The notes below the pieces were generated by a model, which had not been told where the DNA came from, ran no database searches, and saw nothing but the letters and a program-made list of their open reading frames with translations. A program made the position numbers and the translations under genes. A stretch of 64,000 bases of DNA from Streptomyces sp. NRRL F-6492 (GTDB taxonomy: Bacteria; Actinomycetota; Actinomycetes; Streptomycetales; Streptomycetaceae), in NCBI RefSeq assembly GCF_001280125.1, contig NZ_LGEG01000001.1, forward strand, positions 62,001 to 126,000, written 5' to 3'. Positions 36,973 through 61,119 of the stretch are shown piece by piece (within the stretch, counting starts at the first letter, position 1; each line of letters begins with the position of its first letter).

Positions 36973-39900
36973 CGGAGGTCTCCAATCGGGGGGTGGGCGA
37001 GCGGGAGCACCTGGCCGACGGTGGCGGCAGGTGTACGGGCGACGGCGGCGAGCAGCGCGAGGTAGTCGTCGAGCAGCCGCCGTGCGTCGGCGTCGGCGAC
37101 GCGGTCGCCGTAGTACGAGAGGGCGATGCGGGGTTCGGCGTCGTCGGTGACGTCCAGGCGGAGCGCGTACTCGGTCTGGTTGCGGGTGCCGTCGCTCTCG
37201 GCGCCCCGCCGCACGCTCGCGGACTGCTGGGCGCGCAGCGCCGAGGACACCGGGTAGTTGGCGACGACGACGACCGAGTCGAACAGCGGCCCTTCGCCCG
37301 CGCCCATCCGCTGGAGCGCGCCGGTGGGGACCGAGGTGTGCTCGGCGCCCTCGACCCGGGCGAGCTGGAAGCGGTCGAACAGGGCGGTCAGGGGCTCGTC
37401 CCGGTCCACTCCGACCCGGACCGGCAGGGCGGCGATGAACAGGCCGACCGCGCGCTCCAGGCCTTCGACGGCGCGGTCGCGGCCCGCCGAGACCACGCCG
37501 ACCGTGACGTCGGCGCGCTCCAGGCGCGAGGCGGCGAGCAGGGCCCAGCCCGCGCAGGCCAGGGTCGAGAAGGTGTGCCCGTGCTCGGTGGCCCGCTCGC
37601 GCAGCGCGTCGGCGACGGCCGGGTCGAGCCGGTCCGAGACCCGGGCGAAGCGGGACGGGCCGAGCCGGCCCGGCTCCGCGGCCAGCCGCGAGGGGAGCGC
37701 TCCGGCGAGCCGGCCGCGCCAGAAGGCCTCGTCCGCCTCGGGGTCGCCGTCCTCGGCGTCGAGCGCGGGGACCGGCGGAAGGCCGGCCGGCCTGCCCTCC
37801 AGGGCGGCGAGGTAGAGCGCGAGGAGCTCGTCGAGGAGCACCAGGTTCGACCAGCCGTCGGCCAGCAGGTAGCTCTGGATCTGGCCCAGCCACCAGCCGG
37901 ACGGGCCGCGCACCAGCCACACCCGCCACAGCGGCGGCTCGGACACGTCGAAGGGCGTGGTGCGCTCGGCCTCCAGGAGGGCGATCAGCTCGTCGTCGAC
38001 CGCGTCCGCGGTGCGGTCGCTCCAGTCGAGGACCTCGATCGCCGGGGCGAGCCGGTCGGCGACGACCGGGATCCAGGCGCCGTCGCCGTCGCGCCGGAAG
38101 CCGGTGCGCAGGGCGGGGTGGCGGTCGGTGAGCGCCTGCCAGGCGCCCCGGAAGCCGTCGGGGTCGACCGGGAAGGGCAGCTCCGTCGTGGACTGCATCT
38201 GGTAGAGGCCCGGCACCCAGGCGCTCTCCAGCACGTCGAGCATGTGCCGCTGACCGGCCGTCACCACCCGCCCGGCGGGGCGGGCCCGGACCACCGCGGG
38301 GGCGGCCGGGGCGGCGGCGGCCTCGTCGACCGCCTTCGCGAGGGCCTCGACCGTCTGGTGGGCGAACACCATGCGCGGCGTCATCTCGATGCCGGCCCGG
38401 CGGGCGGCGCTCACCATGCGGATGACCGCGATGGAGTTGCCGCCCAGGGTGAAGAAGCCGATGTCGACCGGGACGTCGTCGCGGCCCAGGGCCTCGCGCC
38501 ACAGGGTCACCAGGGCCCGCTCGGTGCCGGTGGCCGCGGCCCGGCCCGTGAGGGCGGTGACCGTGGGCGCCGGCAGCTCGCGGCGGTTGACCTTGCCGTT
38601 GTGGGTCAGCGGGAAGGAGTCCATGCGGACGAAGGAGGCGGGCACCATGTGCTGGGGCAGTCGCGCCGACAGCCGCCGCTTGAGCTCGGCGTCGTCGGGG
38701 ACCTCCCCGCCCGGGGGCGCCACCAGATAGGCCACGAGGGTCTTCGCGCCGTCGCGCGGGCCGTGCGCCGCGACCAGGCAGGAGCCGCCGCCGAGCTCCT
38801 CCCGCAGGGCGGCCTCGATCTCGCCGGTCTCGACCCGGTAGCCGTTGATCTTGATCTGGAAGTCGATGCGGCCGAGCAGTTCGAGGTTGCCGTCCGGCAT
38901 CCAGCGGGCGCGGTCGCCGGTGCGGTACATCCGGGCCCCGGGCACCGCGCCGAACGGGTCGGGCAGGAAGCGCTCGCCGGTGAGCCGGGCCCGGTTGTGG
39001 TAGCCCCAGCCGACGCCGACGCCGCCGAGGTACAGCTCGCCGGGCACGCCGACGGGCAGCGGGGACAGCGACGCGTCCAGGACGTACGAGGTCTGGTTGG
39101 CCATCGGGACGCCGTACGGGATGCTGCGCTGCTCCGGCAGGACCTCGCCGATCAGGTGGATCGTCGAGTCCATGGAGACCTCGGTGGCGCCGCCCATGCT
39201 CACCAGCTGCGCCGAGGGGGCCAGCTGCGCGGCGGCCCGCTGCGGGAGCGCCAGCGGGATCCAGTCGCCGCCGAGCAGCACCAGCCGGATCGGCAGCCGC
39301 TCCCCGCCCCGGATCTCGCACTCCTCGGTCAGCAGCCCGAACAGCGCCGGAACCGAGTGCCACACGGTGACGGACTCGCGCTCGATCGTCTCGATCCAGC
39401 GGTGCGGGGAGCGCTCGTCCTCGGGCGTCGGGAACACCACGGTCGCGCCGGCCATGAGGGTGCCGAACACGTCGTACGCGCTCATGTCGAAGGCCAGGGC
39501 CGAGACGCCGAAGACCTTGTCACCGGGGCCGACCAGGAAGCGCCGGTTGAAGTCGGTGAAGTTGTTGACGCGGCCCCGGTGGTCGAGCAGCACGCCCTTG
39601 GGCAGGCCGGTCGAGCCGGACGTGTAGATCAGGTACAGCAGGTCGTCCGGGCGGACGTCGCGGCCGGGGCGGGTCGTGGGGAAGGACCCGGCGGCGGCGG
39701 GGTCGACGGCCGTGACGCCGTCGCCGACGAGCAGGTCGTCACGGGTGACGACCAGGCGGGCGCCGGAGTCCGCCAGCATCCACTGGAGGCGCTCGACCGG
39801 GTAGGCCGGGTCGAGCGGGACGTAGCCCGCGCCCGTCTTGGCGACGGCGAGCTGGGCGACGACCAGGTCGATGCCGCGCTCCAGGCAGACGCCGACGCGC

Positions 39901-41539
39901 TCGTGGCGGCCGCTGCCCCGTTCGAGGAGCAGGTGGGCGAGCCGGTTGGCGCGCGCGTCGAGCTCGGCGTAGCTGACCGCCTCGTCGCCGCAGGTCACGG
40001 CGGCGGCGTCCGGCTCCAGGTCCGCCCACTCCTCGAACAGGCCGTGCGCGGTGGCGTGCGCGGGGTACTCCTCGTCCGTGCGGTTCCACTCGTCGACGAC
40101 CAGCTCCCACTCGGCCGGGGTGAGCAGGTCCGCGTTGTCGGCGTGGACGTCCGGGGTCTCGATCAGGCCGGTGAGCAGCCGTCGGTAGTGGCCGAGGAGG
40201 CGTTCGGCGGCGGCGGCGTCGAGCACCGACTCGTCGAACTCCAGCGACACCATGACCTCGTCGTCCGTCACCGCGCAGGACAGGTCCAGGGGGAACTTGG
40301 CCGTGCCGGAGTGGAGGTGGGTGGGGGTCAGGGACAGGTCGCGCAGCCGCATCTCGTGGCCGGGACCGTTGTTGAAGACGAACATGGCCTCGAACAGCGG
40401 GCTCTCCGCCAGCGTGCGCCGCGGCGCGACCCGGTCGACCAGGACGTCGAAGGGGATCTGGTGCTCGCGCGCCCACAGCGACTCGCGGGAGATCCCGGCG
40501 AGGACGTCGCCCAGGGTGCCGCCCCCGGCCGACAGGTCGGCCACCACGGGGACGGTGTTCGCGAAGTAGCCGACCAGGCGCTCGGTCTGCCGGTCGCGGT
40601 TGGCCATGACCGTGCCGATGGCGAACCGGGAGGTGCCCGTGTACCGGTTCAGGAGCACCGCGAACGCGGTGAGCATCACGTTGAAGACGGTCGTGCGGTG
40701 CGCCTCGGCGGTGCGCCGCAGCTCCTGGGCGAACGCCGCGTCCCACTGGTGGCGGACGCGCCGGCCGGCCCGGGCCGTGCCCCGGTCCCCGTTCGGGGAG
40801 AGGCCGAGCGGCTGGGCCCAGGCCAGCTGCTCGCGCCACTGCGCGACCAGCCAGCCGTAGTCCTCGGGCTCCCGGGCCCGCTCGTGGGCGGCCGCGTCGG
40901 CGTAGTCGATGGCGAGCTCGGGCAGCCGGGGCGACCGCCCCTCGCGGGCCGCGTCGTACAGCTCGGCGAGGTCCTCCAGGAGGACGCCCACCGACCAGGC
41001 GTCGGTCGCGATGTGGTGCACGACCAGGGCGAGCAGGTGGTCGTCGGCGGCGATCCGGAACAGCCGCCCGTGCAGGACGGGACCGGACGCCAGGTCGATC
41101 GTCCGGGCCGCCTCGCGCTGCGCGGCGGCCACGGCGGCCTCCTCGCCGGCGGCGTCCTCGACCGGCAGCTCCACCGGCCCGGCCGGCAGGACCACCTGCT
41201 CCAGGACGCCGTCCGGCCGCTGCCGGTAGACGGTGCGCAGGACGGAGTGGCGGGCGACGAGCCCGTCGAGCGCGGCCCGCAGCGCGGTGACGTCGAGCGC
41301 GCCGCGCAGCCGCACCCCGTAGGGCACGTTGTAGAGCGGCCGGCCGTCCGCGAGGGACTCGGCGACCCAGAGCTGCTCCTGGCCCCGGGAGAGCGGGCAG
41401 GGCCCGGCGGGGTCGCGGCGGCGGACGGTGCGCGACGCGGCCCGCTGCCTGCCGCGGGCGAGCAGCAGGGAGGCCATCAGCTCCCGCTTGGCCGCGGACA
41501 GCCCCTCGAAGGTCTCCCGCCCGATGACGGCTTCCCTGA

Positions 41540-41543
<4 letters not shown>
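36969..41543 (-). CDS. NRPS 2: C-A-T plus terminal condensation-like domain
   Basis: This 1,524-residue synthetase adds residue 5. The C domain (about 45-480) has HHIATDA in place of HHxxxDG. The A domain (about 490-960) has YTSGSTGLPKG and a GGATEVS motif of the clade common in Cys/Ser-activating modules. I read its pocket code as DMYHLGMMDK and do not recognise it. The T domain has GGNS (about 1034). A last condensation-like domain (about 1085-1520) has SYLLADG where HHxxxDG is expected, so the catalytic His is lost. There is no TE or reductase. It overlaps NRPS 1 and the aminotransferase by ATGA. Confidence 0.93.
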
Positions 41544-56377
<14,834 letters not shown>

Positions 56378-56501
56378 GGACCGTTCTCGCATCGGCGTGG
56401 GAATTCTGGAGTCCGGGCGGGCGGGGCGGGTTCGCGGGCGCACCGCGGTGGCGGGACCGGCGGCGATGGGGGGCGCCGCCGGTCCGCCCGGGGAAACGCG
56501 G

Positions 56502-57869
56502 TCAGTAACCGGCGATGGGCCGGCGGTGGCAGAGGGAACGGACCCGCTCCCGGACGCGCTCCCGGACGGCGGGGTCGAGCGCGTACGTGTTCTTGGAGGT
56601 GTTCTCGGTGGCGGTCAGCACCTCGCAGACGAGGTCCGCGACCTCCACGAGGTCGGCGGTGTCGAACCCGCGGGCCGCCATGCTGTTGCTGCCGAACCGC
56701 ACGCCCGAGGTCACGAACGCGGAGTGGACGTCCCCGACGATCCGGTTCTTGTTGACGAGGATGCCGCTCTGTTCGAGCGCCTTCTCGGCGTTGACGCCGG
56801 TGATCCCGAACGAGGTCAGGACGTCGGCCACGACGATGTGGTTGTCGGTGCCGCCGGAGATTACCCGGACGCCCCGGCCCGTGAGCTGCTCGGCGAGCGC
56901 GGCCGCGAGGGAGCGCACCCGGTGGATCGTCTCGGTGAAGGCCGGCGTGGTCGCCGCCCCCAGGGCGTAGGCCTTGGCGGCGATGCTGTTCACCACCGGC
57001 GCGCCCTGGACCAGCGGGAAGAGCCCGCTCTGGAGGGTCTGCTGGAGCGTCCGGCCGTCGGGGAGCACGGAGTCGGCCGAGTCGCCGAGCAGGATCAGAC
57101 CGCCGCGCGGGCCGTAGAGCTGCTTGTGCGTGCAGGTGGTCACGACGTGGGCGTGGGCCAGCGGCGACGGGTGCAGCCCGGCCACCACCAGGCCGGCGAT
57201 GTGGGTGATGTCGGCGAGCAGGTACGCGCCCACCTCGTCGGCGATGGCGCGGAACGCGGCCCAGTCGAGCGTACGGGGGTAGGCGGTGGTCCCCGCGACG
57301 ATCAGGCGCGGACGGTGCCGCAGGGCCTGCGCCCGGACCTCCTCGTAGTCGATGAGCCCGTCGGCCCCCAGGCCGTAGCTGTGCGCGTCGAAGATCCGGG
57401 CCGAGATGTTGACGGAGGCGCCGTGGCTGAGGTGGCCGCCGGCGTCCAGGTCGAGGCCCAGGATCGGGTCGCCGGGCCTCAGCAGCGCGTTCATGACCAC
57501 CTGGTTGGCGGTGCTCGCCGAGTGGGGCTGGACGTTGGCGTAGCGGGCGCCGAAGGCCTGCTTGGCCCGCTCGATCGCGAGCCGCTCGACCTTGTCGACG
57601 TTCACGCAGCCGGCGTGGAACCGCTTGCCCGGGTAGCCCTCGGCCGTGACGTTGGCGAAGAAGCTTCCCTCGGCGAGCAGTGCCGCGGGGGTCACCGGGC
57701 TGCACGAGGCGACCAGGGCGAGGGTCTCGTGCTGCCGGCGGAGCTCGTCGTCGAGGAGCCCGTAGAGGGCCGGGTCCCCGAGCTCCATGGCGTGCAGGGC
57801 GTTCTCGTAGAAGGACGACAGCGGGGCGGTCGGACCGGTGAGCGTGGGCAGGCCGACGGCGTGGGTCAT
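56502..57869 (-). CDS. divergent serine hydroxymethyltransferase paralogue
   Basis: This 455-residue PLP enzyme keeps the SHMT backbone: AEGYPGKRFHAGC, YANVQPHSASTAN, GGHLSHGA and the PLP Lys in TTCTHKQLYGPRGG (about 249). It departs from housekeeping GlyA at active-site positions: the usual ASEN is ASCS and the usual KRYYGGCE is KRFHAGCV. The lost Glu is the one used in tetrahydrofolate chemistry, so an altered or folate-independent aldol reaction is likely, for example to make a beta-hydroxy or alpha-substituted amino acid for the NRPS. It lies 124 bases upstream of NRPS 1. Confidence 0.88.
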   Translation of the reverse strand: MTHAVGLPTLTGPTAPLSSFYENALHAMELGDPALYGLLDDELRRQHETLALVASCSPVTPAALLAEGSFFANVTAEGYPGKRFHAGCVNVDKVERLAIERAKQAFGARYANVQPHSASTANQVVMNALLRPGDPILGLDLDAGGHLSHGASVNISARIFDAHSYGLGADGLIDYEEVRAQALRHRPRLIVAGTTAYPRTLDWAAFRAIADEVGAYLLADITHIAGLVVAGLHPSPLAHAHVVTTCTHKQLYGPRGGLILLGDSADSVLPDGRTLQQTLQSGLFPLVQGAPVVNSIAAKAYALGAATTPAFTETIHRVRSLAAALAEQLTGRGVRVISGGTDNHIVVADVLTSFGITGVNAEKALEQSGILVNKNRIVGDVHSAFVTSGVRFGSNSMAARGFDTADLVEVADLVCEVLTATENTSKNTYALDPAVRERVRERVRSLCHRRPIAGY

Positions 57870-57998
57870 GGGGGCGGTTCCAAACTGTGAGGGGCGACGG
57901 GCGGAGACCTGCGGCGAAGGGCGGCGGGCGGAGGCCTTCGGGCGGGGGGCGGCGGTCGCGGGAGGACGGCGGTCGCGGGAGGACGGGAGGGGGGCCGG

Positions 57999-58871
57999 TC
58001 AGAAGTTCGGCGTCGAGAGCATCGCCGCGACCTTGCGGTCCGGGTCCTCGAAGCCGCGCCGGCCGTGCATCACGCGCTTGTTGTCGATCATGACGATGTC
58101 CCCGGCCTCCCACTGGAGGTCGACCCGCACCTCCTCGGTGGCGTCGAGCGCGTCCCAGCGGCAGTGCTGCGGGATGGACGACCCGTCCTCGAAGGACACC
58201 AGCGCGCCCGAGCCCAGGTAGCTGTTGCACAGCGTGGGAACGTCCGCGTAGGGCGCGCGCGGGACCGCGGAGACGGTCCACTTCCAGTTGAGGTTCCCGG
58301 CGTTGTCGAAGTCGTACTCGAAGTCGTCGAACGTGGCGAACAGCGCCTCCAGTTCGGCGCGGTCGGCCGTGCCGAACACGCGCTCCTGGTGCTCCGGGGC
58401 GGTCGGGAACGGCAGGCGCCAGGTCAGCCGGAGCCGGTCGAACAGCTCGCGGGTCTCCGGGGCGAGCCGCTTGTACGCCTCGACGCCGTCGTAGACCGTC
58501 GTCTCGCCGTCCTCGTCGGCCGGCCGCACGCAGTAGAACCACTGGAGTCCGGGGTGCAGCGGGCAGTAGCTCATCTCGGAGTGCGCCGGAATGGGATTCC
58601 GGTGCGCGTCGACGAGGAGCACCGCGCCGTCGTCGGAAATCGTCTCGCGATTGGGGTTCTGGTGGAAGAAGAGCTTCGACGAGAACTTCTGCACGAGTGC
58701 GCGGAAATCGTCGGCGGTGGCACCGAAGCCGCGGAACATCAACGTGCCGTGCTGCTTGAAGAGTTCGGAGATCTCGGAGTGCGGAAGTTCACCGATGGGA
58801 AGATCCGCGCTTTCGATCACCAGGCCGTGGTGATCGGAAAGGGGAGAGGTTTTGAAGGGAGTTGTCGCCAT
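57999..58871 (-). CDS. TauD/TfdA-family Fe(II)/2-oxoglutarate oxygenase
   Basis: The 290-residue oxygenase is the first gene of the lipopeptide operon. The metal motif is HSEMSY (about 97-102), with Glu instead of the usual Asp, as in the clavaminate synthase/AsnO group of amino-acid beta-hydroxylases. The distal His and the 2-oxoglutarate Arg are in VMHGRRGFEDPDRK near the C-terminus. Hydroxylation of an amino-acid building block is the best guess; halogenation is excluded because the carboxylate ligand is present. The ATG follows TAGGA with an 8-base spacer. A 128-base gap separates it from the SHMT gene. Confidence 0.87.
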   Translation of the reverse strand: MATTPFKTSPLSDHHGLVIESADLPIGELPHSEISELFKQHGTLMFRGFGATADDFRALVQKFSSKLFFHQNPNRETISDDGAVLLVDAHRNPIPAHSEMSYCPLHPGLQWFYCVRPADEDGETTVYDGVEAYKRLAPETRELFDRLRLTWRLPFPTAPEHQERVFGTADRAELEALFATFDDFEYDFDNAGNLNWKWTVSAVPRAPYADVPTLCNSYLGSGALVSFEDGSSIPQHCRWDALDATEEVRVDLQWEAGDIVMIDNKRVMHGRRGFEDPDRKVAAMLSTPNF

Positions 58872-58946
58872 GAGAATTCCTACGTTGGGAGAGGCCCTGA
58901 CATTCGATCACTACCGTGACGTTAGATGCGTGCGGAACGGGTGGGC

Positions 58947-58976
58947 AATATCGGGATACTGGACTGATCCGGTCAA
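58947..58976 (-). promoter_or_regulatory. candidate promoter of the lipopeptide operon
   Basis: On the minus strand TTGACC (58976-58971) and GATATT (58952-58947) form a sigma-70-type promoter with an 18-base spacer. Transcription would start near 58940 and leave a leader of about 68 bases. It lies in the 352-base gap 58872-59223, which holds no credible gene. Confidence 0.45.
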
Positions 58977-58994
58977 TGGCGGGGGTGCGTAATT

Positions 58995-59008
58995 CCGTCC
59001 ATGGACGG
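58995..59008. promoter_or_regulatory. perfect palindrome, candidate activator site
   Basis: CCGTCCATGGACGG is a perfect 14-bp palindrome centred about 61 bases upstream of the predicted operon start site, a typical position for a class I activator. It lies between the divergent oxygenase and PPTase genes and could serve both. The LuxR-type regulators nearby are candidate binders. Confidence 0.4.
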
Positions 59009-59223
59009 TGGTGCGCGCTGTCCCCGGAACGGGTGTCACGGCTTTCGGGGGCGTGTGTTCGCGCCGTGCCGCCGTGATCATGAGAGGCCTACCGGTGGCG
59101 GACGACGCGTGGAGGGTGATGCGGTGAAGGACGAATCCGGGCCCGACGCCGTACCCGGCCGGCCCGCGGGGCTCCGGCACGGGGCGCTCGCCGTGGACAG
59201 GGCCCCGACCCCAGGGAGGGCAC

Positions 59224-60000
59224 GTGCTGCTTGACGCACCCCCGGCGACCCCGGTCCTCGGGACGGCCGACTGCCACGTCTGGTGGGCGGATCCGGCCAC
59301 GGTCACCGACGACTGCCTCGCCCTGCTGGACGAGGCCGAACGGGCACGGATCCCCCTGCTGCGCAGGACGGAGGACCGCGACCGGTTCGTCGCCGGACGG
59401 GCCCTGCTGCGCACCGCCGCGGCCGGCTACCTCGGTCTTCCGCCGGGGCGGGTGGAGGTGGTCGCCCGCTGTCCCGACTGCTCCAGGAACCACGGCAAGC
59501 CCGAACTGCCGGGCACCGGGCTCCAGGTGTCGGTCTCGCACTCGGGCGCCCGGGTGGCGGTCGCCGTCACCCGGGCGGGCCCGGTCGGGATCGACGTGGA
59601 GGAGATCAGCGCCTCGGTGACGCCCGCGGAGCTGCTCCCCCACGTCGTCGGACCGGCGGAGTCCCGTACTCCCGCCCATGCCACCGTGAGCGGCTTCCAC
59701 CGGATGTGGACCCGGAAGGAGGCCGTGCTCAAGGCGACCGGCCAGGGGCTGCGGGTGCCGCTGTCCGAGGTCGGGGTGTCGGCTCCGGAGGAGGACCCGA
59801 GGGTCCTGTTCCTGGGCGGTCCCGCGGCCCGGCCCGCGGAGGACTTCGTCCTGGAGGACCTGGACGCGGGCGCGGGCTGCGCGGCCGCGGCCGCGGTGAT
59901 CGGCGGCGGACCGCTGGCCTTCACCGCCTACTCCCGGAGCCGCCCCTCGGCCGCCGCCTTCAGTTCGGGACCGCCGTGGGCCCGGAGGCCCGGGCGCTGA
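59224..60000 (+). CDS. Sfp-type 4'-phosphopantetheinyl transferase
   Basis: The 258-residue enzyme should attach phosphopantetheine to the ACP and five T domains. Motifs are VSVSHSGARVAVAV (about 102-115), GIDVEEI (about 121-127) and WTRKEAVLKATGQGL (about 161-175), with the magnesium-binding Asp and Glu in place. The GTG start follows AGGGAGG. It is divergent from the main operon, and its 3' end overlaps the convergent second MbtH gene by 41 bases. Confidence 0.93.
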   Translation: MLLDAPPATPVLGTADCHVWWADPATVTDDCLALLDEAERARIPLLRRTEDRDRFVAGRALLRTAAAGYLGLPPGRVEVVARCPDCSRNHGKPELPGTGLQVSVSHSGARVAVAVTRAGPVGIDVEEISASVTPAELLPHVVGPAESRTPAHATVSGFHRMWTRKEAVLKATGQGLRVPLSEVGVSAPEEDPRVLFLGGPAARPAEDFVLEDLDAGAGCAAAAAVIGGGPLAFTAYSRSRPSAAAFSSGPPWARRPGR

Positions 60001-60172
60001 GCGGACGCATGTCCGTCCACGTCCCCTCGATGTGGTCGAGGCACTCCTGGGGGTCGCCGCGGAACCCGTCCGGCTCCCAGCCGGCCGGCAGTTCGCGCTC
60101 GACGGGCCAGAGCGAGTACTGCAGTTCGTGGTTGCGGACCACGAGATGGGTGCCGGTGTTCTCGGTCGTCAT
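59960..60172 (-). CDS. MbtH-like NRPS accessory protein (second copy)
   Basis: This 70-residue protein has the MbtH core NHELQYSLWPVERELPAGW (about 14-32) and WTDMRPLSARASG near the end. It differs clearly from the copy at 33040-33231, so they may serve different A domains. It is coupled by ATGA to the LuxR-type regulator upstream and convergent with the PPTase, overlapping its 3' end by 41 bases. Confidence 0.93.
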   Translation of the reverse strand: MTTENTGTHLVVRNHELQYSLWPVERELPAGWEPDGFRGDPQECLDHIEGTWTDMRPLSARASGPTAVPN

Positions 60173-60774
60173 GTCTCCACCTGCTGTCGTTGTCGGAATT
60201 CGGTGCGCGCGGGCTGGACGCGCGGGGCGGTCAGGGCGGCGCGGACGAGCTGCGCCTTGTTGTGCGCGCCGAGCTTGGAGCGGATGCGCTTCACGTACGT
60301 GTCGACCGTGTGCTGGCTGATGCCGATCCGCCGGGCCGCCTGGTCGTGGGTGCAGCCCTCGACCAGGTGCCCGAGCACCTCCCGCTCGCGCGGGGAGAGC
60401 GTGGCGACGCCTTGCCGGGCGACGGGCCCGGCCCGGGCCGTGGCCGGATCCGGTCCGGCGGCCCGCCGGATGGCGTCCACGAGCAGCGGGGGCGCGCCGT
60501 CGAACGGATGCGTCTCGCCGATCCGGTCCGGGGCCGTGCCGTCGGCGGTCAGCAGGACCGTCCGGGCGACGGGCACCCCCGCCGTCCCGCCCGGGAGCCC
60601 GGGCAGCTCGTCGAGCAGGTCCAGGTCGAGCACCAGGCAGTCGACCGTGCCGGCCGCCACCGCGAAGGGCGTCGCCGTGGCGAACGCGACCTGGATGTCG
60701 GTCTCCGCGTCGAGCAGACAGCGGATGCCCAGCAGGGCGAGCTGGTTCCGGACGAAGATCCCGGCGCGCACCAT
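60169..60774 (-). CDS. LuxR/NarL-type regulator with atypical receiver domain
   Basis: The 201-residue protein has a receiver-like N-terminus (about 1-115) and a LuxR helix-turn-helix (LSPREREVLGHLVEG, then ISQHTVDTYVKRIRSKLG, about 130-185). The acidic pair that normally coordinates magnesium is replaced by Arg-Asn in GIFVRNQLALLG, although an Asp in VLDLDLLDE remains, so control by phosphorylation is doubtful. No kinase gene adjoins it. The ATG follows GGGAGG, and its stop overlaps the second MbtH gene. It probably activates the lipopeptide genes. Confidence 0.87.
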   Translation of the reverse strand: MVRAGIFVRNQLALLGIRCLLDAETDIQVAFATATPFAVAAGTVDCLVLDLDLLDELPGLPGGTAGVPVARTVLLTADGTAPDRIGETHPFDGAPPLLVDAIRRAAGPDPATARAGPVARQGVATLSPREREVLGHLVEGCTHDQAARRIGISQHTVDTYVKRIRSKLGAHNKAQLVRAALTAPRVQPARTEFRQRQQVET

Positions 60775-60922
60775 GTCGTCCTCCCGTCTGCGCCGGGCGC
60801 GGTCCACTCCGGCTGTACGGGCCAATCTCCATGATCGGAACGCGGACCGGAAGACGCCTCCGGTGGCCCATTGGGGCCCTGGACGCAAGGGGACATCCAC
60901 CCCGACCGGAGCGGGGGGACAC

Positions 60923-60967
60923 GGGGTGCGGGCGCACGGGGTACGGGGTGCGGGGTGCGGGCGCACG
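60923..60967 (+). repeat. 16-bp direct repeats in the 60775-61119 intergenic region
   Basis: GGGGTGCGGGCGCACG occurs at 60923-60938 and again at 60952-60967, separated by 13 bases of related sequence. The 345-base region upstream of the LuxR-type gene contains no credible gene. The repeats could be regulatory or simple low-complexity sequence. Confidence 0.6.
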
Positions 60968-61087
60968 CCGAAGGGACCGGTCCGCGAAGGGCCGGTCGGA
61001 TCAGGGGCACGACGGGGTTACGGGTACGCCGGCACGGTCCCGAGCACGGCCACGACGACTACAGCCAGGGCCAAGACCAGGGCCACC

Positions 61088-61119
61088 GCCACGGCCACGG
61101 CCACGGCCACGGCCACGGC
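61088..61119 (+). repeat. GCCACG hexamer array
   Basis: About five tandem GCCACG hexamers lie directly against the stop codon of the TrmB/LuxR regulator. No obvious terminator is present there. The array is likely to vary in length between strains. Confidence 0.75.
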
